Shown: positions 32,390 to 43,473 of the stretch, piece by piece
Numbering within the stretch: position 1 is the first letter of the stretch
How the letters are laid out: each line of letters starts with the position of its first letter
Source: Verrucomicrobiota bacterium
Lineage (GTDB): Bacteria > Verrucomicrobiota > Verrucomicrobiia > Opitutales > Opitutaceae
NCBI GenBank assembly: GCA_016235555.1
Contig: JACRKC010000058.1
Location: 1 to 64,000, forward strand
Direction of reading: 5' to 3'
Length of the DNA: 64,000 nucleotides
The notes under the pieces: model-generated
Told to the model about the DNA's origin: nothing
The model's database searches: none
The model's input: the letters and a program-made list of their open reading frames with translations, nothing else
Program-made: the position numbers and the translations under genes

Positions 32390-35383
32390 TCAGAACTGCC
32401 CGCGCATGCCGGCCGCAAAGCTCACCCCTTGGTTCGTCTTGAAGAACTTCAGGCCGTTCTGCGTCACGTCGGTGCGCGCCGGCTCGTCGGTGATGTTCAC
32501 GATGTCGAGGAAGACGCTGTAGCGGCGGTTGATCGTGTATTGCAGCTTCACGTCCATGGAGCGGCGCGCCTCCGCGTAGATCTCGATCGGAGCCAGCGTG
32601 CTCTTGTATTTGTCGTCCGTCCAGTTGACAAGCCAGCGGGCGTCGAAGCCCCGGTAGCGGAAATTGATTCCGGCGTTGCCGCTGCGCGGCGCCAGGTTGC
32701 CGAGTCTGGTCGTGGTGGCGGTCGTGCCGAAATTGCCTTCGGTCTCGAGGTAGGTGAAGTTGGCAAACGCGCCCAACCCCTTCCACACGCCGGGCAGAAA
32801 GCTGAACTGCTGCTGGTAGCTCACTTCGATGCCGCGCACCTTCGCGTGGCCGATATTGCGGGCGATCGACAGGGTGTAGCCCGCGTAGAGGCCCTGGCCG
32901 TCGATCCCCTCGGGGCCGACCGTCGACGAGAACGTGCGGAAGTAGTCGGAGATGTTTTTCTGGAAGGCGCCGACGCTGAAGAGCCCCACCGGCTCGAAGT
33001 ATTTTTCCACGCTCACCTCGAAATTATCCGTGAGATAGGGCTTCAGGTCGGGGTTGCCCATCGAGACGGTGCGCGTGTCGGCGTTTTCCGTGAGCGTCGG
33101 AATGAGGCTGGCCACCGGCGGCCGGGAGATCGCGCGGTTGAAGCTGGCGCGGAAGAGGAACGACTGGCCGGCGTCGTAGACGAAGTGGAGTCCCGGGAAT
33201 GCGTTGCGGTATTTGCCCGTCGACGTAATCGACCGCACGAACGAGCGTTGGGCGCGCCCGAGGTTGGCGGCGACCGTCGCGCCGTCGAGGCTGGTGCCGC
33301 CGACGCTGTTGCCGCCCCAGGTGGCGGTGGTGTTGCGGATCCACGACCGGCCTTCCGTCTCGGTTTCCTCGATGCGCACCCCGCCGAGCACGCGGAGGCG
33401 GCCGAATTTCACCGCGGCCTGCGCGTAGGCCGCGGAGATCTCTTCGCGGAATTTGGTGCGGCCGGCGAGCGACGTGGCGTAGCTGTTATAGATGTCGGCC
33501 GCCGTCTGTTTCCAATAACCGGCCGGGGCTTCCTGCGGCTTCGACATGAACGGAAACGGCCCGTAGCGCCCGTCGCCTTGTTTGTAGAGCACGTCGGCGT
33601 AGGGCTTCATCGAATCGTCCGCGGTGCCCGCGACGCCATCGGCGCCGACAAAGGTGTAGATGCCGAGGTCGGTCCACGGGGTGCGCGTGTCGTCCGCCCA
33701 CTTGAGGCCGGCCTTGAAGTTGACCGGGAACCGGGTGTCGAAGCGTTTCGTGAAGTCGGCGCGGAGTCCGTAGAGGTCGTTGCCGGCCCTGTAGGACTGT
33801 TTCTGCATCGAGGTCATCACATAGCTCGCGGGGTCGAACACCGATGGGCCGGCCGTCTGGCGGAAGAGCGGATACCACGGATCCTGCCCGCGCCGGTCGA
33901 TCTCGAAGCCGATGCCGGCGGCCGCCGTCGCCGGCGTGCGGGCCTGCGCGCGGATCCAGCCCGGGTAGGAAATGTCGGCGTTGGAGTAGCTGCCGCGCAA
34001 CGCGAGCGTCGCGGTGCGGTGGAGGAGCTTGAACTCCGTGCCGCCGCTCACGGCGTAGTTGCGCGAGTCTTTGGTAAATGCCGGCGTCGCCTCGCTGATC
34101 GCGATCGAGGCGGCGTGGGGGAGCACCGTGGAGAGTTCATAGGTGCTGCCCGGGGCGAAATTGGCCGCCGTGGCGGCGGGGTTGCCGATGCCGGGGCGGT
34201 AATACTGCTGATATTGGTCGTTGGTGTTGAACGAAAGCCGCAGGTAGGCGTAGGCGTCGGGCGACAGCTTGTAGTCGAAGTTGAGCCCGGCGTTGCGCGC
34301 GACGGCCCTGTAGCCGAAATCGCCGGTGCCAAAGAGCCGCGTGAGCGGGTTGGCCGACGTGGGGTTCAGATAGGTCTGAGAGAAATTATAGAGCACGCCG
34401 CCCGGCCCCATCTCGTCCTGCGTGGTGGCGGAGGTGCGGTGGTTGAAGTTGAACGCGACCCCGAGGTTGCGCCGGCCGCCGAGGACGTCGAACACGTCGG
34501 AGTAGGCGAGGCTGAAGAGGTCGAGGCCGTCGGGCCGGTCCTTGAACGGCGTGTCGTTGAACCCGCGTTTGCGCCACATCGTGCCGGCGGTGACGCTCAC
34601 GCGGCGGCCGGGCGCATCGAACCCGCGGCGCGTGACGAGATTCACGAAACCGGCCACGGCGTTGGCGTCCTGCTCGGGCTGCGGTGCCTTGATGAGTTCG
34701 ACCGTCTCGAGATTGCCCGTGCCCATCTGCTCGATCTGGTAATCGCGGCTGCCCGAGGTGCCGGTGGACGTCGCCACGCGGTCGCCATCGACCATCAACG
34801 CGGAAAACCCGGGACCCATCCCGCGCACATAAAGGCTGCGCACCTCGCTGCCGACGATGTCGGTGGTGACGCCGGGCAGGCGCTGGATGAGCTCGCCGGG
34901 ATTGGCGGCGGGGTTGCCGAACGTATCGGTCGCGGCGACCCACTTGGGGTTGTCCGAGTTGCGCTGCGTCTGGATCGCCAGCGCACTGCCCTCGCGCACG
35001 CTCGAGACCGAGAATTTTTCCATGCGGTAGACCGACGAGGTCAGCTGCACCTCGCGCGTCGCGGTCTGCCCGGCGGTGACGGTCACCGGGAGTTTCACCG
35101 TATCGAGACCGGCGTAGCTCACGACGAGCGTGTGCGTGCCCGCGGGCACCGAAAGCGAAAACGCCCCGTCGCGCTCGCTGGTGCCGCTGATGCCGGTGCC
35201 CTCGATCGTCAGCGCCGCGCCGGGCAGGAGATCGCCGGTGGCCTGATTGCTGACGGTGCCGGTGACGTGGCCGTTCTGGGCCAGCAAGCTCGTCGCGGTG
35301 AAAAGCAGCACCAAGGCGGACGCCCGGCGCCAAAGGCGACGCAACGCAGCGCCGCCCGATCGCAGATCGGTGGGTTGATTCAT
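32390..35383 (-). CDS. TonB-dependent receptor with N-terminal carboxypeptidase-regulatory-like domain
   Basis: 997 aa. Signal segment about 15-36 (ASALVLLFTATSLLAQ). Residues about 38-115 form a CarboxypepD_reg-like beta domain (GHVTGTVSNQATGDLLPGA, TERDGAFSLSVPAG-like). Plug about 150-270 (NPGELIQRLPGVTTDIVGSE, VRGMGPGFSALMVDG). Beta-barrel to the C-terminal AAGMRGQF with terminal Phe. This layout is that of large-substrate receptors (compare SusC-like and TonB receptors with 'carboxypeptidase-like regulatory domain'), and it is of a different subfamily from the receptors at 5573 and 19221. Downstream of the DegT-like gene on the same strand (46-bp gap), so they are probably co-transcribed. 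Confidence 0.92.
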   Translation of the reverse strand: MNQPTDLRSGGAALRRLWRRASALVLLFTATSLLAQNGHVTGTVSNQATGDLLPGAALTIEGTGISGTSERDGAFSLSVPAGTHTLVVSYAGLDTVKLPVTVTAGQTATREVQLTSSVYRMEKFSVSSVREGSALAIQTQRNSDNPKWVAATDTFGNPAANPGELIQRLPGVTTDIVGSEVRSLYVRGMGPGFSALMVDGDRVATSTGTSGSRDYQIEQMGTGNLETVELIKAPQPEQDANAVAGFVNLVTRRGFDAPGRRVSVTAGTMWRKRGFNDTPFKDRPDGLDLFSLAYSDVFDVLGGRRNLGVAFNFNHRTSATTQDEMGPGGVLYNFSQTYLNPTSANPLTRLFGTGDFGYRAVARNAGLNFDYKLSPDAYAYLRLSFNTNDQYQQYYRPGIGNPAATAANFAPGSTYELSTVLPHAASIAISEATPAFTKDSRNYAVSGGTEFKLLHRTATLALRGSYSNADISYPGWIRAQARTPATAAAGIGFEIDRRGQDPWYPLFRQTAGPSVFDPASYVMTSMQKQSYRAGNDLYGLRADFTKRFDTRFPVNFKAGLKWADDTRTPWTDLGIYTFVGADGVAGTADDSMKPYADVLYKQGDGRYGPFPFMSKPQEAPAGYWKQTAADIYNSYATSLAGRTKFREEISAAYAQAAVKFGRLRVLGGVRIEETETEGRSWIRNTTATWGGNSVGGTSLDGATVAANLGRAQRSFVRSITSTGKYRNAFPGLHFVYDAGQSFLFRASFNRAISRPPVASLIPTLTENADTRTVSMGNPDLKPYLTDNFEVSVEKYFEPVGLFSVGAFQKNISDYFRTFSSTVGPEGIDGQGLYAGYTLSIARNIGHAKVRGIEVSYQQQFSFLPGVWKGLGAFANFTYLETEGNFGTTATTTRLGNLAPRSGNAGINFRYRGFDARWLVNWTDDKYKSTLAPIEIYAEARRSMDVKLQYTINRRYSVFLDIVNITDEPARTDVTQNGLKFFKTNQGVSFAAGMRGQF

Positions 35384-35429
35384 GGGTCAGGTAAGAGTGG
35401 TCGGGGCGGCCGCCGTCCAGGGAAACGGT

Positions 35430-36767
<1,338 letters not shown>

Positions 36768-36919
36768 GGGGGCACTCGCAGCCGGCTGGGTCATCGCAGC
36801 AACCGACGACAAAACTCCACTGGTTGTAAAGCGCAGAGTTCCGCGCCCGCCTGCGCGATCGCATCGGACGCGAATCCGGATTGCACCTTCATGGGGTTCG
36901 GCGCTTCGCTCTCTCTCGC

Positions 36920-38389
<1,470 letters not shown>

Positions 38390-38393
38390 AGTA

Positions 38394-38448
38394 GTGGACG
38401 AGCCGTCCCGGCTCGTTTCTCAGCCCTGAGGCGAGACGCCTCAGCCAC
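38394..38448 (+). repeat. Chimeric BIME-like palindrome (two different stems)
   Basis: GTGG, hairpin ACGAGCCGTCCCGGCTCGT, spacer, hairpin CTGAGGCGAGACGCCTCAG, CCAC. It begins five bases after the stop of sulfatase no. 3. Confidence 0.87.
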
Positions 38449-38476
38449 AACCCGGCATTCCGCCCGCATCTGCCCC

Positions 38477-39676
38477 ATGTCTCCCCGTCTCTCCTTTTCC
38501 CCCTCTCTCCGCATCTCGGCCCGAGTCCTTGGTCTCTTGTCCCTGGTCGCTGGTCCTCTTTCCCTCGCCGCCGCGCCCGGCCTCAAAAAAATCCGCGACG
38601 TCGTCATCTACGCCGACCCCCAATACCACTGCGCCTTCCCCTCCGTCGTGCAGCGCCCCGATGGCGAACTCCTCCTCGCCTTCCGCCGCGCGCCCAACCG
38701 CCTCCTCTTCAGCGAAGCGAAAAACTCCCACGTCGATCCCAACAGCTTCCTCGTCTCCGTCCGCTCGCGCGACGGCGGCGCGACATGGACCGCCGCCCCG
38801 CAACTCCTCTACGCTGATGCGTGGGGCGGCTCGCAGGACCCGTGTCTGCTCCAATTGCGCGACGGCGAACTGCTTTGTTTCAGCTACGGCTGGTCGTTCG
38901 TGCGGCCCGACGGACTCGCCAAACTCAAGCAGCCCGTCTTCGGAAATCTCTTCGGCTCCGTCTTCAACGGCGGCTTCTACCTGCGCTCGACCGACGGCGG
39001 ACGAGCCTGGTCGGGGCCGTTCACGCCGCCACATATCGCCGCCGAAGTTCACCTCGATCCGCGCGGCCGCCCCATCCCCGCCTACAATCGCGGCGCGCCC
39101 GTCGAAGGCCGCGACGGCCGCCTCTTCTGGGCCGTCGCCGTCGACGAAACGACCAAACCCCGTCGCACCGCGGTCCACCTCCTCGTCTCCACCGATCGCG
39201 GCGCGACGTGGACCTACGCGTGCCCCGTCGCCACCGATCCCGCCGTCATGTTCAACGAAACGTCCCTCGTCGAGACCGTGAAGGGCGACCTCGTCGCTTT
39301 CCTCCGCACCGACAAACTCAACGGCGACGCCGCGCTCGCGCGCTCCACCGATGGCGGGAAAAGTTTCGGCGCCTGGCAGCACCTGAAATTCAAGGCCCAG
39401 CCGCTCCACGGCCTGCGCCTGCGCGACGGCCGCGTGCTCCTCACCTACGGCTACCGCGTGAAACCCCTCGGCATCCGCGCCCGATTGCTCGATGCCGAGT
39501 GCACCAACGCCGAATCCGCCCCCGAGTTCGTCGTCCGCGACGACGGCGCGACCACCGACCTCGGCTACTCGTGGTCCGTGCAACTCGACGCGAAGCGCGT
39601 GCTCGTCGCCTACTACATGAACCTCCCCGGCGGCGCCCCACCCCACATCGCCGGCTCGATTCTCGAGATCGAGTGA
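38477..39676 (+). CDS. Exported sialidase-like (BNR) protein
   Basis: 399 aa. Signal peptide about 1-33, encoded by unusually pyrimidine-rich DNA with a TCCTTGGTCTCTTGTCC word shared with the next gene. Sialidase-superfamily propeller with Asp boxes: SRDGGATWTAAPQL, STDGGRAWSGPF, STDRGATWTYACP, STDGGKSFGAWQ. QYHCAFPSVVQRPDGELLLAF is an FRIP-like opening. Activity cannot be assigned beyond glycan-active propeller. The gene lies in a row with sulfatase no. 3, the jelly-roll gene at 39722 and sulfatase no. 4, with BIMEs between some of them. Confidence 0.84.
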   Translation: MSPRLSFSPSLRISARVLGLLSLVAGPLSLAAAPGLKKIRDVVIYADPQYHCAFPSVVQRPDGELLLAFRRAPNRLLFSEAKNSHVDPNSFLVSVRSRDGGATWTAAPQLLYADAWGGSQDPCLLQLRDGELLCFSYGWSFVRPDGLAKLKQPVFGNLFGSVFNGGFYLRSTDGGRAWSGPFTPPHIAAEVHLDPRGRPIPAYNRGAPVEGRDGRLFWAVAVDETTKPRRTAVHLLVSTDRGATWTYACPVATDPAVMFNETSLVETVKGDLVAFLRTDKLNGDAALARSTDGGKSFGAWQHLKFKAQPLHGLRLRDGRVLLTYGYRVKPLGIRARLLDAECTNAESAPEFVVRDDGATTDLGYSWSVQLDAKRVLVAYYMNLPGGAPPHIAGSILEIE

Positions 39677-39721
39677 CACGATACCGACTCCCGCCCACCG
39701 CGTCTCCAATCAACTTATCCC

Positions 39722-40399
39722 ATGCCGCGTCAACTCTCCATCTCTCGTCGTCTCCCGCTCCCCGTCGTTGTCCTTGGTCTCTTGTCCTTGGTCCTTGGTC
39801 CCCTCGTCGCCGCCCCCGAGCCTACGCTCGGCAAGAAAGGAAAGCTCCTCGTCGAGGAGAACTTCGACGCCGCGAAACTCCCGCCCAACTGGACCCGCAA
39901 CACCGGCACGCTCTCCGTCGCCGACGGCGTGCTCCACGCCGCTGAGCTGAAAGCCGACAATCACATCGGCGCCTTTCGCCGCCCTGTGCCCATCCAGGAC
40001 TGCGCCGTCCAGCTCGATTTCCGTCTCGAAGGCGCGCGCGTCTTCCACGTCGGCTTCGATCCCGCGCCAGGCGAACTCAAGAAGCAGGGCCACCTCTTCG
40101 CGCTCATCATCACGCCCACCGGCTGGTCGATCAACGAGCAGAACAACAAGGCCGATCCCGCCTCCAAGCCCATCGTCCGCGCCAAGGCCACCACCGCCTT
40201 CGCCCGCGGCCAGTGGCACACGTTGCTGCTCGAGATGAAGGGCGAGACCGTCATCGCCCACGTCGACGGCCGCCCGCCGCTCAAGGCCAGCGCGCCGGAT
40301 TTCCGCGTGAAAAAACCCGGCCTCGTCTTCCGCGTCGGCGGCCCCGCCCCCACCGACGAAGTCCTCATCGACAACGTGAAAGTCTGGACGCTCGAGTAG
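39722..40399 (+). CDS. Exported DUF1080/LamG-like jelly-roll protein
   Basis: 225 aa. Signal peptide about 1-31 (VVVLGLLSLVLGPLVAA) from the same pyrimidine-rich sequence type as its neighbours. The mature part is a single concanavalin-like domain: KLLVEENFDAAKLPPNW, LDFRLEGARVFHVGFDP, GQWHTLLLEMKGETVIAHVD, VLIDNVKVWTLE. It is similar in plan to DUF1080 proteins but has no recognisable catalytic signature. Probably binds or trims oligosaccharides along with neighbouring enzymes. 45 bp after the sialidase-like gene, likely the same transcript. Confidence 0.78.
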   Translation: MPRQLSISRRLPLPVVVLGLLSLVLGPLVAAPEPTLGKKGKLLVEENFDAAKLPPNWTRNTGTLSVADGVLHAAELKADNHIGAFRRPVPIQDCAVQLDFRLEGARVFHVGFDPAPGELKKQGHLFALIITPTGWSINEQNNKADPASKPIVRAKATTAFARGQWHTLLLEMKGETVIAHVDGRPPLKASAPDFRVKKPGLVFRVGGPAPTDEVLIDNVKVWTLE

Positions 40400-40401
40400 T
40401 C

Positions 40402-40459
40402 GTGGACGAGGCGTCCCGCCTCGTTTCCCTAAAGCCCTGAGGCGGGACGCCTCAGCCAC
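40402..40459 (+). repeat. Chimeric BIME-like palindrome (two different stems)
   Basis: GTGG, hairpin ACGAGGCGTCCCGCCTCGT, spacer, hairpin CTGAGGCGGGACGCCTCAG, CCAC. Starts two bases after the preceding stop codon. Confidence 0.88.
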
Positions 40460-40497
40460 GACTCAAGCCACGCCCCGCACCGCTCTCACCAAATTTC

Positions 40498-42000
40498 ATG
40501 TCTCCCCATCCCCCCTTCTCTCCGTCCCTCCGTCTCTTTCTCGCGGTCCTTGGTCTCTGGCGTGTCCTGCGAAGCCTTGGCGTAGCAGGATCCCTGGCCG
40601 CGGGTCTCTTCGCCGCCGCCGCCAAGCGCCCCGACATCTTCGTCTTCCTCACCGACGATCAGGGCAAACTCGACTGCACGCCCTACGGTGGCGGCGGCAT
40701 CCGCACTCCGAATATGCAGCGGCTCGCCGACACCGGCATGACGTTCGACCGCGCCTACGTCACCTCGCCAAGCTGCGCCCCGAGCCGCGCCTCGCTGCTC
40801 ACGGGCATGTTCCCCGCGCGCAATGGCGCCGAATCCAATCACGCCAAACCGCGCGCCGAACTCAAATCCTGGCCCGCCTACTTTCACGAGCTCGGCTACG
40901 AGGTCGTGGCCTTCGGCAAAGTCTCGCACTACCGCTACACCGCCGACTACGGCTTCGATTATTTCGCCCACGACACCTTCCACGATCACGCCGCCATTCC
41001 CGCCGCGGTTGAGTTTCTGAAAAAACGCCCGCGCAATTCCGCCAAGCCGCTCTGCTTCATGGTCGGCAGCAACTGGCCGCACGTTCCCTGGCCCGACACC
41101 GCCGACGCCTCCTACGATCCCGCGAAACTCCCGCTCCCTGTCGGCGGGATCGACACGCCGGCGACGCGTCAGTGGCGCGCCCGCTACGCCTCCGCCGTCT
41201 CCCGCGCCGACGACGACCTCGGCACCGTGCTCGCCGCCGTGCGCGAACACCTCCCCGCCGACACGATCATCCTTTTCAGCTCCGACCACGGCGCCCAGTG
41301 GCCCTTCGGCAAATGGAACCTCTACGAATACGGCACCGCCGTTCCGCTCATGGTCGTCTGGCCCGGCCACATCAAACCCGGTTCGCGCAGCGCGGCGATG
41401 GTGCAGTGGACCGACTTCCTGCCCACCCTGCTCGAGGCCGCCGGCGGCCACCCGCCCGCCGCCATCGACGGTCGCTCCTTCGTGCCCGTGCTCCGCGGCG
41501 ACACGCCGCGCCACCGCGATCACATCTTCACCACACACAGCAACGACGCCCGCATGAACGTCTATCCCGCGCGCGCCATCCGCGACGAACGCTGGAAATA
41601 CATCCGCAACCTCCACCCCGAATACGCGTTCACCACCCACCTCGATCTCGTTTCGGGCCGCCTCGGCCAGCGTGCCTTCTATCGCGAATGGGAGGCCGCC
41701 GCCAAAACCGACGCCACCGCCGCCGCCATCGTGCAGCGCTACCACCAGCGCCCCGCCGAGGAACTCTACGACCTCTACGCCGACCCGTTCGAGCAACGCA
41801 ACCTTGCCAAGGACCCCGCGCAATCCGCCACGCTCGCCAAGCTCCGCGCCGCGCTCGACGCCGACCTCAAAGCGCAATCCGACCCGCTCAAGACCTACGC
41901 CGAACCCCGCCTTCTCAGCGACCCAACCGCCTGGGGCCCCAAAGCCGAAATCAACGGCGACGCGCCGGCCGCAAAGAAAGGGAAGAAGGCAAAAAATTAG
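40498..42000 (+). CDS. Exported sulfatase no. 4, with a repeat in its signal peptide
   Basis: 500 aa. PDIFVFLTDDQGKLDC holds the metal Asp pair; Cys93 in PSCAPSRASLLTGM is the formylglycine site; FGKVSHYR replaces the usual GKWH (Lys kept, His shifted), and FSSDHGAQWPFGKWNLYEYG is the distal metal/substrate loop. A short inverted repeat (40565-40590) encodes residues 23-31 inside the signal peptide. The Lys-rich C-terminus KKGKKAKN resembles sulfatases no. 1 and 2. It resembles heparan/N-sulfoglucosamine-type sulfatases in the SSDHGAQ loop, which is only suggestive. Convergent with the next gene (7-bp gap). Confidence 0.9.
   Translation: MSPHPPFSPSLRLFLAVLGLWRVLRSLGVAGSLAAGLFAAAAKRPDIFVFLTDDQGKLDCTPYGGGGIRTPNMQRLADTGMTFDRAYVTSPSCAPSRASLLTGMFPARNGAESNHAKPRAELKSWPAYFHELGYEVVAFGKVSHYRYTADYGFDYFAHDTFHDHAAIPAAVEFLKKRPRNSAKPLCFMVGSNWPHVPWPDTADASYDPAKLPLPVGGIDTPATRQWRARYASAVSRADDDLGTVLAAVREHLPADTIILFSSDHGAQWPFGKWNLYEYGTAVPLMVVWPGHIKPGSRSAAMVQWTDFLPTLLEAAGGHPPAAIDGRSFVPVLRGDTPRHRDHIFTTHSNDARMNVYPARAIRDERWKYIRNLHPEYAFTTHLDLVSGRLGQRAFYREWEAAAKTDATAAAIVQRYHQRPAEELYDLYADPFEQRNLAKDPAQSATLAKLRAALDADLKAQSDPLKTYAEPRLLSDPTAWGPKAEINGDAPAAKKGKKAKN
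40565..40590 (+). repeat. Short inverted repeat inside signal-peptide coding sequence
   Basis: Arms TCCTGC...GCAGGA with partly matching inner bases (TCCTGCGAAGCC / GGCGTAGCAGGA), translated in frame. Confidence 0.65.
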
Positions 42001-42007
42001 CACCGAC

Positions 42008-43291
42008 TCAGCGCTGCAGCCAAACTTCCTCGCTCGGTAGCGGCAGCCGCAAACGTGGGCTCATCTGACTGAGGTCGACCAAAACCAGTGTCCGCCGCGG
42101 CAGATTGTCCACAAAAGCACGTAGCTCGCGCCAATCCTCCGACGGCACGAACACGCGATAGGAATCGGCAGACTCCTTTCGCGACGAGGGATGATAGATC
42201 CCGGGCCACTGCGCCGGCCATGGGATCACACGTGTATTTGCCGCCTCAAGCCCAAGGAATCTGACTTCGATCTTCTCCGGCCACCAAGGTTTCAAAGCGC
42301 TCGCTCGCAGCTCATCAATCTTCTGCAATCTGGTCAGCATGGCGGGTGGAAATTTCGCCCTCAATTCGGCAAAGCGCTGGAAATATGCCCGGTCCGATTC
42401 AGTCTCGACGTCAGGACTATTCGACCGCGGTAGTGGCTCCCGCCACTGCCCGTAGACTTTCACCTCCCGTCCACTAATCCAGAAGCAGGTGGAGTCCTGA
42501 TCGGTAGCGTCGGACAATATCAGCGGCGATGCCATCGTGGCGAAGCCCTCCGGGCTGAGGCTCCCAATGAGTTCGTTCACGTCAGTCACTTCGAGCGACC
42601 TCAGCGGAATCTCGTGATTCTCGGGAAGTGCCCGACATATGACCAAACCGTCCGAATAGGCTACCAGCGTTGGGCCGGTGTCGCGACGAAACCCGTATTC
42701 GCTAACGGCCAGAAGTGGAATCCTCGTCGCCTCCTGGCGACGGCTCAGTGGCACCGTCGCCGGTGGCCGCTGCCGAAGTGCGGCACCGGGGCGCTCATTC
42801 AGTCCCTGTTCCGCCATCCTGAGCGCAATCTGCTTCTCGTAGGGTCCCCGTCTCTGTTCCAGCCGGTAAACGGCCTCGCCGTTCTGCTCGGCCCTCATCT
42901 TCTCGCGCCATATTTCCCAGGGATCGAGCACGCGTGCAAAGCTTTCCACGTGCTCACCATGATCGCGCATCACCATGGCTGTGCGACTGAATCTCACCAC
43001 TCGGTCAAACTCTCCCTTGTAGTCGTAAAGGTAGTGCTCGTTGCCTCGGCCCTGCACCAATTCCCATTCCTCCCGAAACCTGCCATCTCGATAAGACCCG
43101 GTGGCGAGCCGGCCATTTTGAAAACGAAAATACTCCCAATGGAGCGCGTGGCGACGGGAGTCGTAGGTCTCATAATAGCGATACACACCGTGCGCAGGCG
43201 GAATGAGCAAGTAAGTCACCGCCAGCGGACCCCATCGTCCGGCGGTCGCACCAGCCGCCATGAGGACCAAGATGACCAGACCGCGTTTCAT
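42008..43291 (-). CDS. Hypothetical exported or membrane-anchored protein
   Basis: 427 aa, not recognised. Hydrophobic N-terminus (RGLVILVLMAAGATAG) likely a signal or anchor. Residues about 38-90 hold strands with Tyr/Arg-rich repeats (YRYYETYDSRRHALHWEYF, GRLATGSYRDGRFREEW) that recall antitoxin-like YwqK/MORN segments. The rest is rich in Arg, Glu and Trp without a known motif. Its DNA is visibly less GC-biased at third positions than that of the surrounding sulfatase genes, suggesting different origin or weaker codon selection. It stops 7 bp from sulfatase no. 4 (convergent) and starts divergently from sulfatase no. 5. Confidence 0.7.
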   Translation of the reverse strand: MKRGLVILVLMAAGATAGRWGPLAVTYLLIPPAHGVYRYYETYDSRRHALHWEYFRFQNGRLATGSYRDGRFREEWELVQGRGNEHYLYDYKGEFDRVVRFSRTAMVMRDHGEHVESFARVLDPWEIWREKMRAEQNGEAVYRLEQRRGPYEKQIALRMAEQGLNERPGAALRQRPPATVPLSRRQEATRIPLLAVSEYGFRRDTGPTLVAYSDGLVICRALPENHEIPLRSLEVTDVNELIGSLSPEGFATMASPLILSDATDQDSTCFWISGREVKVYGQWREPLPRSNSPDVETESDRAYFQRFAELRAKFPPAMLTRLQKIDELRASALKPWWPEKIEVRFLGLEAANTRVIPWPAQWPGIYHPSSRKESADSYRVFVPSEDWRELRAFVDNLPRRTLVLVDLSQMSPRLRLPLPSEEVWLQR

Positions 43292-43473
43292 TTCGAACCG
43301 GGATGATTGAGGTTACGTGCTCAGTCGCAATGTCCGAGATAGATCGGACTGCTCGGCGACGCCGAATCACTGGTCACTACGCGCCGACATCTCGATTCTT
43401 AGCTGAATACGATCGAAGTCTTCGTGTCTTTTGCGCTTTCCGCATTCGATCCCGTGGGTTCACCGTCGTGTTC

